This document shows, in pieces, positions 7,304-14,908 of a stretch of DNA of 34,874 nucleotides (position 1 is its first letter; each line of letters opens with the position of its first letter). The translations under genes were made by a program, and so were the position numbers. A model generated the notes under the pieces. That model was not told the origin of the DNA and did not search any database. It was given only the letters and a program-made list of their open reading frames with translations. Origin of the DNA: JANXLS01 sp037129555 (lineage in GTDB: Bacteria; Planctomycetota; SZUA-567; H5-PLA8). The DNA is taken from positions 1 through 34,874 of the forward strand of contig JBAXUS010000056.1 in assembly GCA_037129555.1 (NCBI GenBank), written 5' to 3'.

Positions 7304-8464
7304 TTAATACAGAATCACAAAGCCGCCATCCGCGCGCGCCGTGGCGGAAATTAAACTCCACTTCGGCACGCCCGGCGCGTTTCCTTTTGCCAACGGTACA
7401 CCGTTTTTATCATACGTCTGCCACGCCACGCTGCCCGTTTTGCCCCAGCCTTCCATGCCTTCCGCCCACGCCAGCAGCGTCTCGCCGGCTGTGTTCACGG
7501 CGATGGTCGGGTGCTTGCGTCCGACTCCGTTTCCCGGAGCCGCGATGGGTTTAACGTCATTCGTCCCGGGACGAATGTGCGCGAAATATACTTGGCCTTT
7601 GTTCTCCCACGCGATGGCTGTTTCGCTCGGCATAGCGCTGAGCGACGACGAACTCATCGGGCACATGTTCGCGACCCACGAATCTAATTTTTGGACGTCA
7701 AACGACGCGCCTTTGTCGTGCGATGCGAGCAAGATCATGTCGCGGTTTGTCTTTTCTCCCGCGGCGCGGTACAGCACGAATACATTGCCTTGCGTGTCGG
7801 CTACTGAACTGATCCCGCAGCAACCACACGCTCCGGTTTTTACTTCGGTCGCGGAAACTTCAGGAGCGAACGTCTTCCCGTCATCGCTCGACCGCGCGAT
7901 CCACACGCGCCGGTTCTCTTCCCCTTTGACACCTTCAATGCCGGAGAGACCGTGCCAGGTCACGAACACGTGGCCCTGATCATCCGACGCAACCGTGCCG
8001 CCGCCATCGAGTCCATAATTTTTCGTTATGATGTTGCGCTGCTCTTCAAAGGCCGTCCCCGCATCGTTCAAGCGCGCGTACAGCATCGGCGATTCTTTGT
8101 TCGGGCCGCGCGGAGCCGCCGTGTTCGAGCCCATCCATGCGACGTGCACGCGTCCGTTCTTTCCCAGCGCGATGCGAGCGCCGCGAATGTTGCCCATCGC
8201 AATAGAACTGCCGCTCTGGCTGTTTACTTTCAGCGCGGGTGAAAACGTCGCGCCGCTGTCTTTCGATTGCACATAAAACAGATCGCCGCCCGCCGGGTCG
8301 CCTTTGTAATAGACGACATGCAAAACGCCCTTGCCGTCCACAATCGACTGTGGCTGAATCCCGCGATCCGGAATGCGATGCACCGTCACGTCACTCGCGA
8401 CTAACCGAGTCATAATCAACACGGCGGCACATACCATACTTCGAAACACCAGCAAATAGTTCAT
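7304..8464 (-). CDS. Secreted sialidase-fold (BNR repeat) protein
   Basis: The 386-residue product has an N-terminal hydrophobic signal (MNYLLVFRSMVCAAVLIMTRLVAS). It carries several BNR/Asp-box like elements, for example SKDSGATFSPAL, SSDDGKTFAPEV and SHDKGASFDVQKL, spaced as in six-bladed sialidase-fold proteins. An unusual GACGCCGISSVAD segment clusters three cysteines. The arginine triad and acid/base residues of true sialidases cannot be identified by eye, so hydrolase activity is uncertain. An AGGA ribosome site lies upstream of the ATG. It diverges from the PEBP-YHYH gene with 188 nt between starts. Confidence 0.75.
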   Translation of the reverse strand: MNYLLVFRSMVCAAVLIMTRLVASDVTVHRIPDRGIQPQSIVDGKGVLHVVYYKGDPAGGDLFYVQSKDSGATFSPALKVNSQSGSSIAMGNIRGARIALGKNGRVHVAWMGSNTAAPRGPNKESPMLYARLNDAGTAFEEQRNIITKNYGLDGGGTVASDDQGHVFVTWHGLSGIEGVKGEENRRVWIARSSDDGKTFAPEVSATEVKTGACGCCGISSVADTQGNVFVLYRAAGEKTNRDMILLASHDKGASFDVQKLDSWVANMCPMSSSSLSAMPSETAIAWENKGQVYFAHIRPGTNDVKPIAAPGNGVGRKHPTIAVNTAGETLLAWAEGMEGWGKTGSVAWQTYDKNGVPLAKGNAPGVPKWSLISATARADGGFVILY

Positions 8465-8652
8465 CGTGAATGTCCTGTATAAAGGGGCGGATACATTCGG
8501 CTACACTGTTCGACTCAGAAAAAATAATTGTTTTCGAAAATCTGTGTTGAGATTCTGCTACCAGATGGAGCTTATGAGTAGACATTGCTCCCAATTGGGT
8601 TTGCGGCAACAGACTTGAGTAAAAAACAGTTACACTGAAAAAGGAACACGCG

Positions 8653-11088
8653 ATGAATCGAACGATTGGAACCACACTTCTACTCATGACCGTGGCGCTT
8701 GCTGCATCGGCCGGCGAGAGTGGCGGAGCTTTTGTTTTGAAGAGTTCTGTGCTCGGCCCGAACGGTGCCCTGCCTGAAGAATTCACAGGCGACGGAGCCG
8801 GTGTAACACCGCCTTTGGAATGGAGCGGTGCGCCTGCCGGGACGAAAAGTTTCGCGCTGATCATGAATCACTCTGACCCCGAAGGCCGTTTGAAATTTTA
8901 TTGGACGCTCTACAACATCGCGCCCACTGTCACGCGGCTTGAAAAAAATTCGACTGGAGTCGGCACCGCCGGATTGAACACAATCAAGGACCGCGTCGGG
9001 TACGCTCCGCCGCATTCAAAAGGACCGGGATTGAAAACGTACACACTGACGATGTATGCGCTCTCCGACGCTCCGAAACTGAGCGGCCCCGCATCGTCGG
9101 TCTCCGGCCCGATTTTGACAGCCGCGCTCAAAGACATCACGCTGTCCAAAGCAGAATTGAAAGTCACGTATGACCGCACCGGCAAGACAGACAGCTCTGC
9201 ATCTGCACAAGGTCGCGGTCCCGAAAAAGACGGTCCGAAACGCGACGGTCCTCCGCAAGGCGACCCACGCGACGACACTCAACGCCCGAAGCGGAATGAC
9301 ACACAAGCCGCGATTCGCGACACGGCGATCAGCGCGGAGGGCAAGTCCACTGACGGCACACCCACGCCTGAACAAGCGCAGGCGTTCCTCGCTTTTTACG
9401 GCAAAGTGAAACTCGGTTTCGACAAAGATTTTCTCTACGTCCGCACGGAAGCGCTCCCCGAACATCGCATGATGGTCGGCATCACAGCATGGCAGCAACA
9501 AGTCCCCATCGCGCAATCTTACATGGGTGACAACGCGTGGCGCATTCCACTGAAGCCCGTCGAAGCCAAAAATCCATTGTCGGCGAAAGACCACTTTTTC
9601 CGAGGCGCGATTGCGCTCGCGGCCAATGGTATCCCCATTTTTAATCCGATCAAAAATGACGGCAAGACGGATACGTTCACTGCGGGTGAACTCGACGAAT
9701 TCGGCGGGCATTGCGGACGCGCGGACGACTACCACTATCACATCGCACCGCTGCATCTCGAAAAACTCGTCGGCCCCGGGAAGCCGATTGCCTATGCACT
9801 CGATGGGTATCCGATCTACGGGCTGAACGAACCCGACGGCTCGCCCGCTAAAAATCTCGACGTGTTCAATGGGCACAAAGACGCGAAAGGACATTATCAT
9901 TATCATTCAACCAAAACGTATCCGTACTTGAACGGCGGCTTCCACGGCGAAGTAACTGAGAAGGGCGGACAGGTCGATCCGCAACCCAGCGGACAGCCGA
10001 TGCGCGGTGCGGGCACTCCGTTACGCGGCGCGACGATCACTGATTTTACGAACGAGAACATGAAGAAATTTACGTTGACCTACCGCGTGAATGGACAGAA
10101 CCGCACGATCCGTTACTCGCTCGAAGATGATGGTTCCTACACATTTTTATTCACCGAAGCAGATGGAACGACGAAGACCGAAGTCTACAAAAAAGGCCAG
10201 CGCAATCCCGGCGGCGGTGAAGGTCGTGCGTCTCGCGCTGACGGTCCGGGCCAGCCGCGCGGTGACGGAGAACGTCCACCGCGTGGCGAAGGCCGAGGTG
10301 CTCCGCGCGAAGACGGCCCACCGCCGCCCCGTCAAGACGGTCCGCCTCCTCCGCGCAACGATGACACTCCTCCCAAGCCCAGCGCCCAAAATGATGGAAA
10401 CGAAACAGTCGGAGAAACGCGCGCTCCAAGTGGTCCCGGCGCTCAAGGCGGCGGTGGAACAGGAAAAGGGAAGCCTGACAACAAAGGCTTGATCAAACCC
10501 ACGATGGCCGACACGATCAAAGTCAATGTGTACGCCGACAATTGGTTCGTGATGTACATCAATGGAAAATTGCGCGCGGTTGATCCCATTGAGTTCACTC
10601 CGCACAATGTCGTCAGCGTGGACATTCTGCCGGAGTACCCGATGACTATCGCGATCATGGCCAAAGATAACGCCGATCCAAAGACGGGCCTCGAATACGG
10701 CGATCATATTGGCGACGGCGGTTTCATCATCAAGTTCGCCGACGGCACCGTCAGTAACGCGACGTGGAAAGCGAAGAATTTTTTTAAAGGACCGTTGAAC
10801 AGTGATACGAAGAATCCGAAAGTTGAGCACACGCCGATTCCAGACAAATGGTGGGCCGTTGATTTCGACGACAGCAAGTGGGCCAACGCAACGGAATTTA
10901 CGGAAGAGCGCGTGAAGCCCAAAGAACCGTTTTATCAGGCTGATTTCAAAGGTGCAAAATTCATTTGGACAGAGGATCTCGATCTCGACAACACGGTCAT
11001 ATTCCGAACGAAAGTTGAGAAGCTCGGGTGGAAGCCACGCTGGAATACAAAGCCGGATTTGGACATCACGGAAGCGCCCTTCAAATAG
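8653..11088 (+). CDS. Secreted PEBP - YHYH - C-terminal sandwich multidomain protein
   Basis: This 811-residue protein is a fusion. Residues 1-20 are a signal peptide. Residues 25-176 match the YbhB/YbcL PEBP family (FTGDGAGVTPPLEWSGAP, ALIMNHSDPEG, WTLYNIAP, GPGLKTYTLTMYAL). Residues 180-238 are a charged Gly/Pro/Asp linker. Residues 240-510 are a YHYH domain, with GGHCGRADDYHYHIAPLHL (YHYH 360-363), AYALDGYPIYG and GHYHYHSTKTYPY (415-418). Residues 515-610 are a second linker with repeated DGPPPPR units. Residues 617-790 are a beta-rich domain (NWFVMYINGKL, DDSKWANATEF, FIWTEDLDLDNTVIFRT) resembling galactose-binding jelly rolls. YHYH domains are of unknown function; the histidines suggest metal binding. 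AAGGAA lies 8 nt before the ATG. Confidence 0.85.
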   Translation: MNRTIGTTLLLMTVALAASAGESGGAFVLKSSVLGPNGALPEEFTGDGAGVTPPLEWSGAPAGTKSFALIMNHSDPEGRLKFYWTLYNIAPTVTRLEKNSTGVGTAGLNTIKDRVGYAPPHSKGPGLKTYTLTMYALSDAPKLSGPASSVSGPILTAALKDITLSKAELKVTYDRTGKTDSSASAQGRGPEKDGPKRDGPPQGDPRDDTQRPKRNDTQAAIRDTAISAEGKSTDGTPTPEQAQAFLAFYGKVKLGFDKDFLYVRTEALPEHRMMVGITAWQQQVPIAQSYMGDNAWRIPLKPVEAKNPLSAKDHFFRGAIALAANGIPIFNPIKNDGKTDTFTAGELDEFGGHCGRADDYHYHIAPLHLEKLVGPGKPIAYALDGYPIYGLNEPDGSPAKNLDVFNGHKDAKGHYHYHSTKTYPYLNGGFHGEVTEKGGQVDPQPSGQPMRGAGTPLRGATITDFTNENMKKFTLTYRVNGQNRTIRYSLEDDGSYTFLFTEADGTTKTEVYKKGQRNPGGGEGRASRADGPGQPRGDGERPPRGEGRGAPREDGPPPPRQDGPPPPRNDDTPPKPSAQNDGNETVGETRAPSGPGAQGGGGTGKGKPDNKGLIKPTMADTIKVNVYADNWFVMYINGKLRAVDPIEFTPHNVVSVDILPEYPMTIAIMAKDNADPKTGLEYGDHIGDGGFIIKFADGTVSNATWKAKNFFKGPLNSDTKNPKVEHTPIPDKWWAVDFDDSKWANATEFTEERVKPKEPFYQADFKGAKFIWTEDLDLDNTVIFRTKVEKLGWKPRWNTKPDLDITEAPFK
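10195..10485 (+). repeat. Imprecise DGP/PPR-coding repeats in the second linker
   Basis: The DNA coding for residues about 515-611 of the PEBP-YHYH protein repeats short units that read RADGPGQPRGDGERPPRG and EDGPPPPR/QDGPPPPR. Codons vary between units, so this is a selected low-complexity linker rather than a recent exact tandem duplication. A shorter similar segment (DGPKRDGPPQGDPRDD) is in the first linker. Such linkers are typically extended and separate folded domains in the periplasm or outside the cell. Confidence 0.7.
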
Positions 11089-11120
11089 CGGTGGTGTGTG
11101 CCGCTATCGATGGGCAATTC

Positions 11121-11148
11121 TTGAAATATCACAATTTTGTGATACATT
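11121..11148 (+). promoter_or_regulatory. Promoter with palindromic operator for antitoxin-toxin operon 1
   Basis: A -35-like TTGAAA (11121-11126) and a -10-like TACATT (11143-11148) are 16 nt apart. The spacer is filled by a perfect 8-bp inverted repeat, TATCACAA-TT-TTGTGATA, at 11127-11144. Transcription would start near 11155, which is the A of the antitoxin ATG, and no Shine-Dalgarno is present. Phd-family antitoxins normally repress their own promoter by binding such palindromes. The operator call is stronger than the exact start-site call. Confidence 0.55.
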
Positions 11149-11154
11149 GACAAT

Positions 11155-11406
11155 ATGAAAACTGCGACCCTGCGCGACCTGCGCTATGACTTTAAGAAGA
11201 TCGAGGCTTGGCTGAAGTCCGGTGAAGATGTCGAAATCACCCGGCATGCCAAGCCAATCGCACAATTGTCGCCACCGAAGGTCGCGAAGAAGAAGAAGCT
11301 GGTTCACCCGGATTACACTGCACGGGCAAAAGCCATCTTTGGGGACCGCTATTTGAGTGCGGAGGAAGTCGAGGAGATGCGCGCAGCCGAAACGGGGCAA
11401 CCATGA
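11155..11406 (+). CDS. Phd/YefM-like antitoxin
   Basis: The 83-residue protein starts MKTATLRDLRYDFKKIEAWLKSGEDVEITRHAKPIAQL (shown in part), the classic prevent-host-death fold in which a strand-helix-strand DNA-binding N terminus is followed by a basic linker (PPKVAKKKKLV) and a toxin-wrapping C terminus (LSAEEVEEMRAAE). It would neutralise the PIN toxin next door and repress the operon through the palindrome upstream. Its stop overlaps the toxin start by 4 nt (ATGA), which indicates translational coupling. The ATG at 11155 has no ribosome site, consistent with a leaderless message. Confidence 0.85.
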   Translation: MKTATLRDLRYDFKKIEAWLKSGEDVEITRHAKPIAQLSPPKVAKKKKLVHPDYTARAKAIFGDRYLSAEEVEEMRAAETGQP

Positions 11407-11858
11407 TTGAATACCCCGACACAAGCTTCATCTGTGCGTCGTACCGCATTCAAGCAAACCACGATGAGGCGGTTGCATATAAACGGGCAATGAAGGAGCC
11501 GCTACACTTCACCTCCATGTTGGAATTCGAATTTCTCCAAGCGACCATCTATCAAGTTTTCGTTCATACGAGCGATTCCACAAAAGGATTTAGGCGTCAA
11601 CTGGCGGAACATATTTGCGGGCAATGGCATTTTGACTGTGCGACGGGAGTAAACGTGAAAGTCGCATACGATCCTGAAGCGGTAACCAAATTGGCATTGG
11701 CCTATTCCGATCTTCATACCAGGCATGGCGGCCATCGCGCACTGGACATTCTGCATGTCGCCACGGCAGTTCATCTGGGCGCGAGGACTTTTTTGACGTT
11801 CGACGCGCGGCAAAAAGCGCTCGCGAAATCGGCAGGGTTGAAAGTGCCGTTCAAGTAA
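11403..11858 (+). CDS. PIN-domain toxin (VapC-like)
   Basis: The 151-residue product has the PIN nuclease layout: YPDTSF at the N terminus (D6), an acidic position in MLEFEF (E41/E43), HRALDILHVATAVHLGA (D115) and TFLTFDARQ (D134). These acidic residues bind Mg/Mn for RNA cleavage. Most VapC toxins cut tRNA or rRNA; the target here is unknown. It overlaps the antitoxin by 4 nt and is followed after only 17 nt by the sulfatase. A second, similar PIN toxin lies at 28615-29079 with the same TYD/ALD-IHVA and TFxxFD C-terminal pattern. Confidence 0.85.
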   Translation: MIEYPDTSFICASYRIQANHDEAVAYKRAMKEPLHFTSMLEFEFLQATIYQVFVHTSDSTKGFRRQLAEHICGQWHFDCATGVNVKVAYDPEAVTKLALAYSDLHTRHGGHRALDILHVATAVHLGARTFLTFDARQKALAKSAGLKVPFK

Positions 11859-11875
11859 TTTGAGGAGTCTTGGAC

Positions 11876-13312
11876 ATGTCCAAATGTATTGTCGTTCTTG
11901 TGGCGTGTGTTTTGTGCGCGGGCGTTGTTTTTGCAGCCGACATCGCGCCCGGCGTGAAGCAGCCGAACTTCGTGATCATCTACGGTGAGGCGCACGGTTG
12001 GGCCAATTCGTCGGTGCAGATGGACGATGCGATCCCAAAATCAAGGAACGATTTTTATCACACCCCGAACCTCGAACGCCTCGCCAAAGAAGGTATGCGC
12101 TTCGCCAATGGCTATGCCGCGTCACCGCGTTGCACGCCGTCGCGAGCGGCGTTGATGACCGGCAAAACACCTGCGCTTTTACATATGACGTACATCGGCG
12201 AAGGCAAGAAAGATATGGTAGCGGACAATGGGTTGAAGATGATCCCGCCGAAATGCGTGCTCGAACTTTCTGAAGACGAAATCACGATTCCGATGATGTT
12301 GTTGAACCAGGGTTACGCGACCGCGCACTTTGGAAAATGGCATCTTGGTCGCGTCAATCCATCCAAGCACGGCTTCACTGAAAACGACGGCCCGAACAAC
12401 AACGGTGGCCCGGAAAACGTGAACAGTCCGAACCCGAAAGAAGCATTCGGCAACGCTGAAAAAGGCATGGCGTTCATGACCAAACAGGCTGCTGCCAAAA
12501 AGCCGTTCTTCCTCCAAATCTCGCAGTACGCCGCGCGCGGTCCGGAAGGGGCGCGCAAAGAGACGCTCGCTGTTTACATGAAAAAAGCTGGCTTGACCGA
12601 AGACAGCGCCGCGAATTTGAAGCATCTTTCAGTCGCAGAAGCAGCAGTGCTCGACGACATGGATGTGACCATCGGAATGCTGCTGAAGAAGATTGACGAC
12701 CTCGGACTCGCCGGGACGACGTATGTGTTTTACTCAGCGGATCACGGCGGGCAGGGGCGCAACCAGAATGCGCCGCTGACCAGTGGCAAAGGCAATTTGT
12801 GGGAAGGGGGACTGCGGGTTCCGTTCTTGATGCGCGGCCCCGGCGTCAAAGCCGGAGCATGCAGTCACGCTCGCGTTGCGCACTTCGACCTGCTTCCGAC
12901 GATTGCCGAACTCGCGCATCTGCCTGGTCCATTGCCGAAGGGAATCGAAGGAGGCAGCTTCGCATCAATTCTCGCGACCGGAACCGGCGACGTGAAACGC
13001 TCGCGCCCCGAGATGTATTTCCATTTCCCGCACTACGACCACGAAAACGACGGCCCGGCGACGGTCATGATTTCTGGAGATTTGAAGCTTTTCAAAGTTT
13101 ACGAAACCGGCGCTGTGCGCATGTTCGATCTGTCAAAAGACTACAGCGAGAAGCACGACCTCGCCCAAGAACAAGCGTCGAAGGCCGCTGAATTGGAAAA
13201 GAAAATGGATGCGTATTTGAAAGAGATCAACGCGCAGATGGCAACGAAGAATCCAGACTACGATCCGAACAAGGCACCGGAGCCGAAGAAGGGGAAAAAG
13301 GGCGGGAAGTAG
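11876..13312 (+). CDS. Secreted Cys-type sulfatase with altered N-terminal metal motif
   Basis: The 478-residue protein has a signal peptide (MSKCIVVLVACVLCAGVVFA). It carries the type I sulfatase signature C-T-P-S-R-A at residues 86-91; C86 is expected to be converted to formylglycine. GKWHLG (154-159), YSADHGG (D289, H290) and the GKGNLWEGGLRVP segment (K305) are all present. The first metal motif, normally an Asp-Asp in a ...DDLG... context, reads YGEAHGW (36-42), with Glu-Ala instead; a DD occurs at 50-51. Such enzymes remove sulfate esters from polysaccharides outside or in the periplasm. ATG 11876 is chosen over TTG 11870 because GAGGAG lies 8 nt upstream. It sits 17 nt after the toxin and 15 nt before the sigma factor gene. 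Confidence 0.88.
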   Translation: MSKCIVVLVACVLCAGVVFAADIAPGVKQPNFVIIYGEAHGWANSSVQMDDAIPKSRNDFYHTPNLERLAKEGMRFANGYAASPRCTPSRAALMTGKTPALLHMTYIGEGKKDMVADNGLKMIPPKCVLELSEDEITIPMMLLNQGYATAHFGKWHLGRVNPSKHGFTENDGPNNNGGPENVNSPNPKEAFGNAEKGMAFMTKQAAAKKPFFLQISQYAARGPEGARKETLAVYMKKAGLTEDSAANLKHLSVAEAAVLDDMDVTIGMLLKKIDDLGLAGTTYVFYSADHGGQGRNQNAPLTSGKGNLWEGGLRVPFLMRGPGVKAGACSHARVAHFDLLPTIAELAHLPGPLPKGIEGGSFASILATGTGDVKRSRPEMYFHFPHYDHENDGPATVMISGDLKLFKVYETGAVRMFDLSKDYSEKHDLAQEQASKAAELEKKMDAYLKEINAQMATKNPDYDPNKAPEPKKGKKGGK

Positions 13313-13327
13313 GACGCTCATTCGATC

Positions 13328-13858
13328 ATGTCCATGGACCCATCATCCCAGCAATTCACACAATCGCTCGTCGCAGCTCAACCGCGTTTGTTTGCGTACG
13401 TCATCACGCTGATCCGAAATCCTGATCGCGCGCATGAGGTATTGCAAAAAGCCAATGTCGTCATGCTCGAAAAATTGGACGAGTTTGCCACGCAGAAAAT
13501 CGACTTCATTCCGTGGGCGTTGAAGGTCTGTTATTTCGAAGTGCTCGCTGACCGGCGCGACCGTGCGCGCGATAAACATGTGTTTGATGACGCGGCAATT
13601 TCGTGTCTCTCCGAGCATACGGCTGAGCGCGGTGAAACGTTTTTGGAGCGGCAGCGCGCACTCGCGTTATGCCTGGAGAAACTGCCTGCGAATCAGCGGG
13701 AGATGCTCAAGAAACGCTACGCAAAAGGTGGCTCGGTCGACGCGCTCGCGAAGGAACTAAAACGTCCGACCGCGTCGATTTCACAGACGCTTTACCGCAT
13801 CCGCGAGGCCTTGCTTGAATGCACTCAACGGCGACTTGCGGCGGGAGAACACGCATGA
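13328..13858 (+). CDS. ECF-type RNA polymerase sigma factor (Rhodopirellula/Verrucomicrobium type)
   Basis: The 176-residue protein has the two sigma domains. Region 2 runs from FTQSLVAAQPRLFAYVITLIRNPDRAHEVLQKANVVMLEKL through FIPWALKVCYFEVLADRRDRARD (shown in parts). Region 4 contains LEKLPANQREMLKKRYA followed by the helix-turn-helix SVDALAKELKRPTASISQTLYRIREAL. The N-terminal F...L...Q..L..Y pattern is typical of PVC sigma factors. It directs RNA polymerase to a private promoter set. The gene overlaps its putative anti-sigma partner by 4 nt (ATGA). No strong ribosome site precedes ATG 13328; ATG 13334 is an alternative. Confidence 0.9.
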   Translation: MSMDPSSQQFTQSLVAAQPRLFAYVITLIRNPDRAHEVLQKANVVMLEKLDEFATQKIDFIPWALKVCYFEVLADRRDRARDKHVFDDAAISCLSEHTAERGETFLERQRALALCLEKLPANQREMLKKRYAKGGSVDALAKELKRPTASISQTLYRIREALLECTQRRLAAGEHA

Positions 13859-14844
13859 AAACAACTGAACGCGACTTGAATCCGAACGAAAACGAGCGAC
13901 TGCTTGCCATCTTGATCGATGGTGATCCGTCCACCGAAGACGCCGCGAAGATCAACAACTTAATGACCCGCGACGACGCGTTTCGCACGGCCTATCTTGA
14001 ACGCCTGGACATTCACGCGATGCTGGCGTGGCAGTTTCACGCAGCCGATGCCGCCAAAGTTCAGCGCATTTCGCGTTGGGAATTTCTGCGTCACCAAGCG
14101 CTGCGTTGGGCGGCTGTGATATTGCTCGTCGCCGGAATGGCATCGTATTTTGTCTTGCGCGGTGAGACTGCGTCGGCGGCTTGCTTGCGTTTGATTCAAG
14201 CCAACGAAACGTCTGGTGACCGGACGTACCGCATTTCTGCTGTCTACGATTCAAGCGTCCCTAAACCCTGGGACACCGGCCCGCGTGATCCGCATCGAGC
14301 GCCGTTACCTTCTATAAATGGCGCGACGCTGCATGTGGGCAGTGGCGACCGGTTTGTTTTGTTTCGAAAATACAACAACGGTGAAGCGCTGATCGCGGGC
14401 TTCGATGGGACTCATGCGTGGTCGATTCGCGGTGATGGTGCCGTCCGGCTCAGCAAAAACAAAGCGCGATTTCGCGGCGACATTCCCGGCGTCGAACGCG
14501 GCGTCCCGTTCACGGATATGCGCTCGAATTTGCAGCACATTCAGGAAGCGTACACACTCGACATTCTCGCGCCCGAAACGTTGAGTGGATCGAGCACCGA
14601 ACGCAGCCACCATTTGCATGGCGTCAAACGCTCGCCTGACTTTCGAGGCCCGGCATTCATCGACATTTATTTCGACGCATCATCCGGTGTGATCCAGCGC
14701 ATGACGTTCGACAACATGCCGCTGCAAAACGGCGGCCCCGTCCGCGCAACGCTCGAGTTGATCGAACAACGCAATCAGCCTTCGACGTGGTACGAACATG
14801 CCGCGCATCACGAAGCCGGACGTGAAGTGGATCGGGTGGATTAA
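13855..14844 (+). CDS. Membrane anti-sigma-like protein with LolA/RseB-like periplasmic part
   Basis: The ATG at 13855 has GGGAG about 9 nt upstream and overlaps the sigma stop. The 329-residue protein has a cytoplasmic N terminus (NERLLAILIDGDPSTEDAAK, then DDAFRTAYLERLDIHAMLAW) of the FecR-associated PVC anti-sigma type. One membrane helix follows (83-102, ALRWAAVILLVAGMASYFVL), then about 225 periplasmic residues. This outer part has DRFVLFRKYNNGEALIAGFDGTHAW and FIDIYFDASSGVIQRMTFDNMP strands that recall the LolA/RseB half-barrel. It would hold the sigma factor until an envelope signal is sensed. The fold of the periplasmic part is inferred by eye. Confidence 0.7.
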   Translation: MKTTERDLNPNENERLLAILIDGDPSTEDAAKINNLMTRDDAFRTAYLERLDIHAMLAWQFHAADAAKVQRISRWEFLRHQALRWAAVILLVAGMASYFVLRGETASAACLRLIQANETSGDRTYRISAVYDSSVPKPWDTGPRDPHRAPLPSINGATLHVGSGDRFVLFRKYNNGEALIAGFDGTHAWSIRGDGAVRLSKNKARFRGDIPGVERGVPFTDMRSNLQHIQEAYTLDILAPETLSGSSTERSHHLHGVKRSPDFRGPAFIDIYFDASSGVIQRMTFDNMPLQNGGPVRATLELIEQRNQPSTWYEHAAHHEAGREVDRVD

Positions 14845-14866
14845 CGACTGTTTCGAGTTTCTCGTT

Positions 14867-14898
14867 TCGGGTTTCGAGTTAGACAACTCGAAACCCGA
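14867..14898. terminator. 14-bp perfect hairpin between convergent genes
   Basis: TCGGGTTTCGAGTT and AACTCGAAACCCGA form a perfect 14-bp stem around an AGAC loop. It occupies the 64-nt gap between the anti-sigma gene and the rmlD-like gene, which converge here. No T tract follows on either strand, so it may act as a bidirectional stem or be part of a repeat family built on GTTTCGAGTTT-like units (also visible at 14851-14866). Confidence 0.5.
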
Positions 14899-14908
14899 CA
14901 CGCGAAAC

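Noticed and set aside
9016..9906. 296-residue minus-strand frame
   Set aside because: It is antisense to the PEBP-YHYH gene; its composition is that of a shadow frame.
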